Assembly: GCF_021249405.1 (NCBI RefSeq)
Contig: NZ_CP089593.1
Coordinates: 1,798,001 to 1,862,000, forward strand
DNA from: Halobacterium zhouii
GTDB lineage: Archaea; Halobacteriota; Halobacteria; Halobacteriales; Halobacteriaceae
Direction of reading: 5' to 3'
Length of the DNA stretch: 64,000 nucleotides
The notes beneath the pieces are model-generated. The model worked only from the letters and a program-made list of their open reading frames with translations. It did no database searches and was not told where the DNA came from. Within the stretch, counting starts at the first letter, position 1. Every line of letters starts with the position of its first letter. Shown piece by piece: positions 60,249 through 64,000 of the stretch. Position numbers and translations under genes: made by a program.

Positions 60249-62474
60249 CTATTGGAACCCGATGTGGCCGCCGCGGCGCTGGTCGGATTCGGGGGCGCGA
60301 CTGCCCTTGAACTCCTCTTCGACCTGGTCGTAGTAGTCCATGAGGTCTTCCGTGATGGTGGGGCGGACGTTCTCCATGGCTTTCCGGAAGTGGCGCATCT
60401 CGACTTCGTCGGCGTCGTCGTCTTCGCGGAGCGCTTCGATGGCGGCTTCCCGGGAGATGTTGGCGAGGTCGCTGCCGACGTAGCCGTCCGTGATCTCGGC
60501 GAGTTCGCGGAGGCTGACGTCGGGCGCGAGCGGCGTGTCGTCGCTGTGAATCTTCAGAATCTGCTCGCGACCTTCGACTTCTGGCTGGCCGACCTGGACG
60601 AGGCGGTCGAAGCGACCGCTGCGGATGAGCGCGGGGTCGATGATGTCGGGCCGGTTGGTCGCGGCGACGACCATCACTTCCTCCATCTCCTCTAAGCCGT
60701 CGAGTTCCGTGAGAAGCTGGTTGACGACGCGCTCGCTGACGTTGTTGCCGACGTCCTGGCCGCGGCCGGGCGCGAGGCTGTCGAGTTCGTCGAAGAAGAT
60801 GACCGTCGGCGCGACCTGCCGGGCTTTCCGGAAGGTCTGCCGGATGGCTTTCTCGGATTCGCCCACCCACTTCGAGAGGAGCTGGGGGCCGCGGACGCTG
60901 ATGAAGTTCGCGTTCGTCTCGTTGGCGACGGCCTTCGCCATGAGCGTCTTCCCGGTGCCGGGCGGGCCGTAGAGGAGCACGCCGGCCGGCGGGTCGATGC
61001 CCATGCGCGTGAACTTCTGTGGCTCGTTGAGCGGCCACTCGACGGACTCCTTGACCTTCTCCTTGGCGTCGTCGAGGCCGCCGACATCGTCCCAGGATAG
61101 CTTCGGCAGTTCGACGAGGACCTCCCGCATCGCGGAGGGTTCGACCTCGCTGAGCGCGCCCTTGAAGTCCTGGCGCTTGACGATCATGCGGTCGATGAGA
61201 CTCGGCGGGATGTCCTCCTCGTCTAAGTCGATCTCGGGGAGGTAGCGCCGGAGCGCACGCATTGCGGCCTCCTTGGTGAGGCTCTCGATGTCGGCGCCGA
61301 CGAACCCGTGGGTGTCGTCCGCCAGCGACCCGAGGTTGACGTCGTCAGAGAGCGGCATGCCGCGCGTGTGGATCTTCAGAATCTCCTCGCGACCGACCTC
61401 GTCGGGCACGCCGATCTCGATCTCGCGGTCGAACCGGCCGGGCCGGCGGAGCGCGGGGTCGACGGCGTCGACGCGGTTCGTCGCCGCGATGACGATGACC
61501 TGACCGCGGCCCTCCAGGCCGTCCATCATCGTGAGCAACTGGGCGACGACCCGGCGTTCGACTTCGCCGGTGACGTCCTCACGCTTGGGCGCGATGGAGT
61601 CGAGTTCGTCGATGAAGATTATCGAGGGCGAGTCCTCCTTGGCGTCCTCGAAGATTTCCCGGAGTTGCTGTTCGGATTCGCCGTAGTACTTCGAGATGAT
61701 CTCCGGGCCCGCGATGGAGAAGAAACTCGCCGACGTCTCGTTGGCGACGGCCTTCGCGAGCAGCGTCTTCCCGGTGCCCGGCGGCCCGTGGAGCAACACC
61801 CCCTGGGGTGGCTCGATGCCGAGTTTCTGGAATATCTGGGGGTGTTTCATCGGGAGTTCGACCATCTCCCGGACGCGCTGGATCTCGTTCTGGAGCCCGC
61901 CGATGTCCTCGTACGTGATACCGCCGCCGGTGCGCTCGAACCCGCTGATGGGCTCCTCGCGCAACTCGACGTCGGTGTCCTCCGTGACGAGGCAAACGCC
62001 TTCAGGTTCGGTTTCGACGGCGATGAGTGGGATCGCCTGACCCGGAGAGCGCATGAACGGGTGGTTCGTGGAGGACATGACGGGCACGATGTCCCGCGAG
62101 ACGACCGGGCGCTTGAGGATCTGGCGTTTGACCATGCCGGCGGCGTCGCTGCCGAACTGGACGGACGCCTCCTCTGGTGGCGCGAGCACGAGGCGGTCGG
62201 CCTTCTCTGCCTCTGCCTTCCGGATCTTCACGCGCTCGCCGATGCCGACGTCGGCGTTCTGTCGCGTGAAGCCGTCGATGCGCACGGTGTCCGTGTTCCA
62301 GTCCTGCCGGTCGGCCCGCCACACCTTCGCGGCGGTCGTCTCGGCCCCCTCGATCTCGATGATGTCGCCCGGACTGAGCTTGAGATGCAACAGGGTGTCT
62401 GGGTCGAGGCGCGCGATTCCTCTCCCCGAATCGTTCGGGTACGCTTTCGCGACCTCGAGTTGGACTTCATTCAT
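60249..62474 (-). CDS. cdc48: AAA ATPase CDC48 (VAT/p97)
   Basis: The protein has 741 residues from the ATG at 62474. N-terminal double-psi barrel domain (1-~185, '[21 protein letters not shown]'), then two AAA modules. D1 has GPPGTGKT, Walker B '[12 protein letters not shown]' and arginine fingers in '[10 protein letters not shown]'; D2 has GPPGTGKT, '[12 protein letters not shown]' and 'RSGRFDRLV'. It unfolds proteins for the proteasome. The acidic C-terminus ends 'RRGGHIGFQ', with no clear HbYX motif. Confidence 0.97.
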   Translation of the reverse strand: MNEVQLEVAKAYPNDSGRGIARLDPDTLLHLKLSPGDIIEIEGAETTAAKVWRADRQDWNTDTVRIDGFTRQNADVGIGERVKIRKAEAEKADRLVLAPPEEASVQFGSDAAGMVKRQILKRPVVSRDIVPVMSSTNHPFMRSPGQAIPLIAVETEPEGVCLVTEDTDVELREEPISGFERTGGGITYEDIGGLQNEIQRVREMVELPMKHPQIFQKLGIEPPQGVLLHGPPGTGKTLLAKAVANETSASFFSIAGPEIISKYYGESEQQLREIFEDAKEDSPSIIFIDELDSIAPKREDVTGEVERRVVAQLLTMMDGLEGRGQVIVIAATNRVDAVDPALRRPGRFDREIEIGVPDEVGREEILKIHTRGMPLSDDVNLGSLADDTHGFVGADIESLTKEAAMRALRRYLPEIDLDEEDIPPSLIDRMIVKRQDFKGALSEVEPSAMREVLVELPKLSWDDVGGLDDAKEKVKESVEWPLNEPQKFTRMGIDPPAGVLLYGPPGTGKTLMAKAVANETNANFISVRGPQLLSKWVGESEKAIRQTFRKARQVAPTVIFFDELDSLAPGRGQDVGNNVSERVVNQLLTELDGLEEMEEVMVVAATNRPDIIDPALIRSGRFDRLVQVGQPEVEGREQILKIHSDDTPLAPDVSLRELAEITDGYVGSDLANISREAAIEALREDDDADEVEMRHFRKAMENVRPTITEDLMDYYDQVEEEFKGSRAPESDQRRGGHIGFQ

Positions 62475-62667
62475 GGGTAAGCCACGCGGGGGATTACGTG
62501 TGAGTGTGACGTGACCACGGAAGAACCTTCCGCCGGCACGCACAACTGACTGTCGAGAACTAACACACCGAGACACAAAGACGTGACGCATCCTGACATC
62601 TACTGGCGCCGTCGCGGCGCGCGGATTCGGGGCGAGTGAGACGAGCCGTGGGAGTTACTGCGTTGGG

Positions 62668-63432
62668 TCACTCCTCGCGGTGTTCCGCCAGCGCCTCCTC
62701 GAGCGTGAGGTCGCCGGACGCCACCCGTCGCGCGAGCGCCTCAGTGATGGCGCGGTTCTCCTCGCTTCGCTCCCGCGACCGACTCTTGATGACCTGGAGT
62801 TCTCCCTCCGTCGGTTCGATGGTTCGTCCCTCGAGTTCCTCGCCGGACTGCAACGCGATGTTCACCGCAGCGAGTACGTCCCCCATGCCACGGGCGCCCG
62901 ACCCGAGGTACGGCGTGGTCCCCGTCTCGTCGACGAGTTCGACGCGCACGTCGTCGAGTTCGTCGATGATTCTCGCGCCAGCAAGCCTCGCGCCGTCCCC
63001 GATCCGGACGATAGCGTTCGGGTCGTCGGCCACCTCGTCGACGACCACGTCCGCCACGTCCTCGGCGGGCACCTGGAAGGACGCGACCACGATACCGCCG
63101 CGCATGACCGCGACGCCCGGTCGCGTTCCCGGGTCGACGCCGACGATGGTCCGGCCGTCGCCGCCACGCAGGTAGACGAGCGCTTCCTCGACGGCCCGCC
63201 GCGCGTCATCCACGTCCGCGACCACGACCGGGACGTCTGCGTCTGTGGGTGACGAGTCCCCGTCTCCGGACGACGAGTCCGCACCGACGTCGTCGCTGCC
63301 GGTGACGAGAACCGTCGCCTCCGCGGGGAGCGGGTCACCCGGTTCCATCGTGGTGAACGACACGTCCCGCTCGCGGAGTTCCGCCACGACCCCGTGGTAC
63401 AGTTCGAAGTCCCTGGTGGCGACGACAATCAC
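62668..63432 (-). CDS. RuvC-fold putative nuclease/recombination protein
   Basis: From a GTG at 63432 the protein has 254 residues. The C-terminal half starts 'TIVGVDPGTRPGVAVMRGGIVVAS', a D-x-G-[TS] pattern of the RuvC/YqgF RNase H-like fold, with later acidic residues that could complete an active site. The N-terminal part 'RDFELYHGVVAELRERDVSFTTMEPGDPLP' (residues 7-36) is a small alpha/beta domain; an acidic Ser/Asp linker separates them. It diverges from radB by 96 nt, suggesting a DNA-repair role. Confidence 0.78.
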   Translation of the reverse strand: MIVVATRDFELYHGVVAELRERDVSFTTMEPGDPLPAEATVLVTGSDDVGADSSSGDGDSSPTDADVPVVVADVDDARRAVEEALVYLRGGDGRTIVGVDPGTRPGVAVMRGGIVVASFQVPAEDVADVVVDEVADDPNAIVRIGDGARLAGARIIDELDDVRVELVDETGTTPYLGSGARGMGDVLAAVNIALQSGEELEGRTIEPTEGELQVIKSRSRERSEENRAITEALARRVASGDLTLEEALAEHREE

Positions 63433-63528
63433 TACTGAACGTGCGCGTTCCCGCGGCAAAAACACACGGGGCGTTCCAGACAACACACACCGGGGGTCTT
63501 TTGCGGTGGACGCGCGTAGCGGCGACCA

Positions 63529-64000
63529 GTGAGCGACGAAACCCACCTCCCGACGGGCTGTGGCGCACTCGACGACCTCCTGGGTGGAGGCGTCGAACGC
63601 GGCACCGTCACGCAGGTGTACGGGCCGCCGGGCGCCGGGAAGACGAACGTCGCGCTGTCCGCGGCCGTCGAGACCGCCGCGGCGGGCGGTACCGCGGTGT
63701 ACATCGACACCGAGGGGTTGTCGGTCGAGCGCTTCGACCAAGTGCTCTCGGCGCGCGCCGACGACGTCGAGAGCGCGTCCTCTCGCATCGTGCTCTCGGA
63801 CGCCCACGACTTCGAAGAGCAGGCCGAGGCCGTCCGCGACGCCGCGGAGTTCGCGGAGCGCGCGGACCTCATCGTGCTCGACTCCGCGACCGGCTTCTAC
63901 CGACTGGAGCGCGACGACGACGACGAGGGCGACGCGCTGCGCCGCGTCGCGAACCAGGTCACCCACCTGCTCTCGCTCGCGCGTAAACACGACCTCGCGG
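63529..64000 (+). CDS. radB: DNA repair and recombination protein RadB (5' part)
   Basis: Partial; the frame is open to the window end (157 residues). Starts with GTG at 63529. 'PTGCGALDDLLGGGVERGTVTQVYGPPGAGKTN' (residues 8-40) includes an intact Walker A (GPPGAGKT, 32-39); Walker B is 'DLIVLDSATGFYRLE'. It lacks the N-terminal helix-hairpin-helix of RadA, hence RadB. It is a RecA paralogue and helps RadA loading. Confidence 0.94.
   Translation, partial: MSDETHLPTGCGALDDLLGGGVERGTVTQVYGPPGAGKTNVALSAAVETAAAGGTAVYIDTEGLSVERFDQVLSARADDVESASSRIVLSDAHDFEEQAEAVRDAAEFAERADLIVLDSATGFYRLERDDDDEGDALRRVANQVTHLLSLARKHDLA

Noticed and set aside
62475..62667. Gap between the RuvC-like gene and cdc48
   Set aside because: Only a short GC-rich stem near 62610 was seen; no convincing gene, repeat or RNA.
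1..64000. CRISPR array, rRNA genes, transposase genes, prophage
   Set aside because: No evenly spaced identical repeats, no rRNA-like sequence and no recognisable transposase, integrase or phage structural protein were seen.

Overview
The window is chromosomal DNA from an extremely halophilic archaeon (class Halobacteria). The evidence is high GC, strongly acidic predicted proteins, the archaeal S10-spc ribosomal cluster (with rnp1, S4e, L32e, L19e and SecY), Cbf5, CDC48, RadB, beta-RFAP synthase and Mch homologues, a bacterioruberin carotenoid cluster, and AT-rich TATA-like boxes about 25-30 nt before start codons (leaderless transcription). The sequence does not let me name a genus.

Layout. 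1-6.6 kb: a coiled-coil zinc-ribbon protein, a RecA-fold protein with a degenerate P-loop, a 193-bp palindromic element, beta-RFAP synthase, a tight KaiC-like ATPase / helical protein / beta-propeller operon, and small regulators. 6.6-12 kb: tRNA-Pro, then cbf5-cmk-DUF106 and adk, a conserved block here interrupted by a Tat-exported subtilase and a BsuPI-type inhibitor-like gene. 12-30 kb: a transport and stress region with two APC permease-UspA fusions, two TrkH and two TrkA proteins, stand-alone UspA proteins, a hybrid histidine kinase, an iron-type substrate-binding lipoprotein under a DtxR-like operator, and a channel protein. 30-44.3 kb: secY and the complete S10-spc ribosomal cluster on the minus strand, headed by a SPOUT-type protein. 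44.6-48.3 kb: tRNA-Gly, UspA, small membrane proteins, an MFS transporter and a thiamine-binding-type protein. 48.4-54 kb: Mch, then carotenoid genes (desaturase, lycopene elongase, CruF hydratase, convergent crtB). 54-64 kb: a GTPBP1-like GTPase, HAD, J-domain protein, zinc-finger microprotein, PyrF, S8e, CDC48, a RuvC-like fold protein and the start of radB.

The most interesting non-coding signal is a family of three structured intergenic elements (8311-8550, 59259-59484, 60105-60245). They are mosaics of perfect hairpins, mostly with 3-nt loops, separated by conserved single-stranded blocks. Arm sequences differ between copies but pairing is kept. Similar triloop hairpins also occur inside two protein-coding genes (about 28.2 and 36.35 kb). 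No CRISPR array, rRNA gene or recognisable transposase is present.
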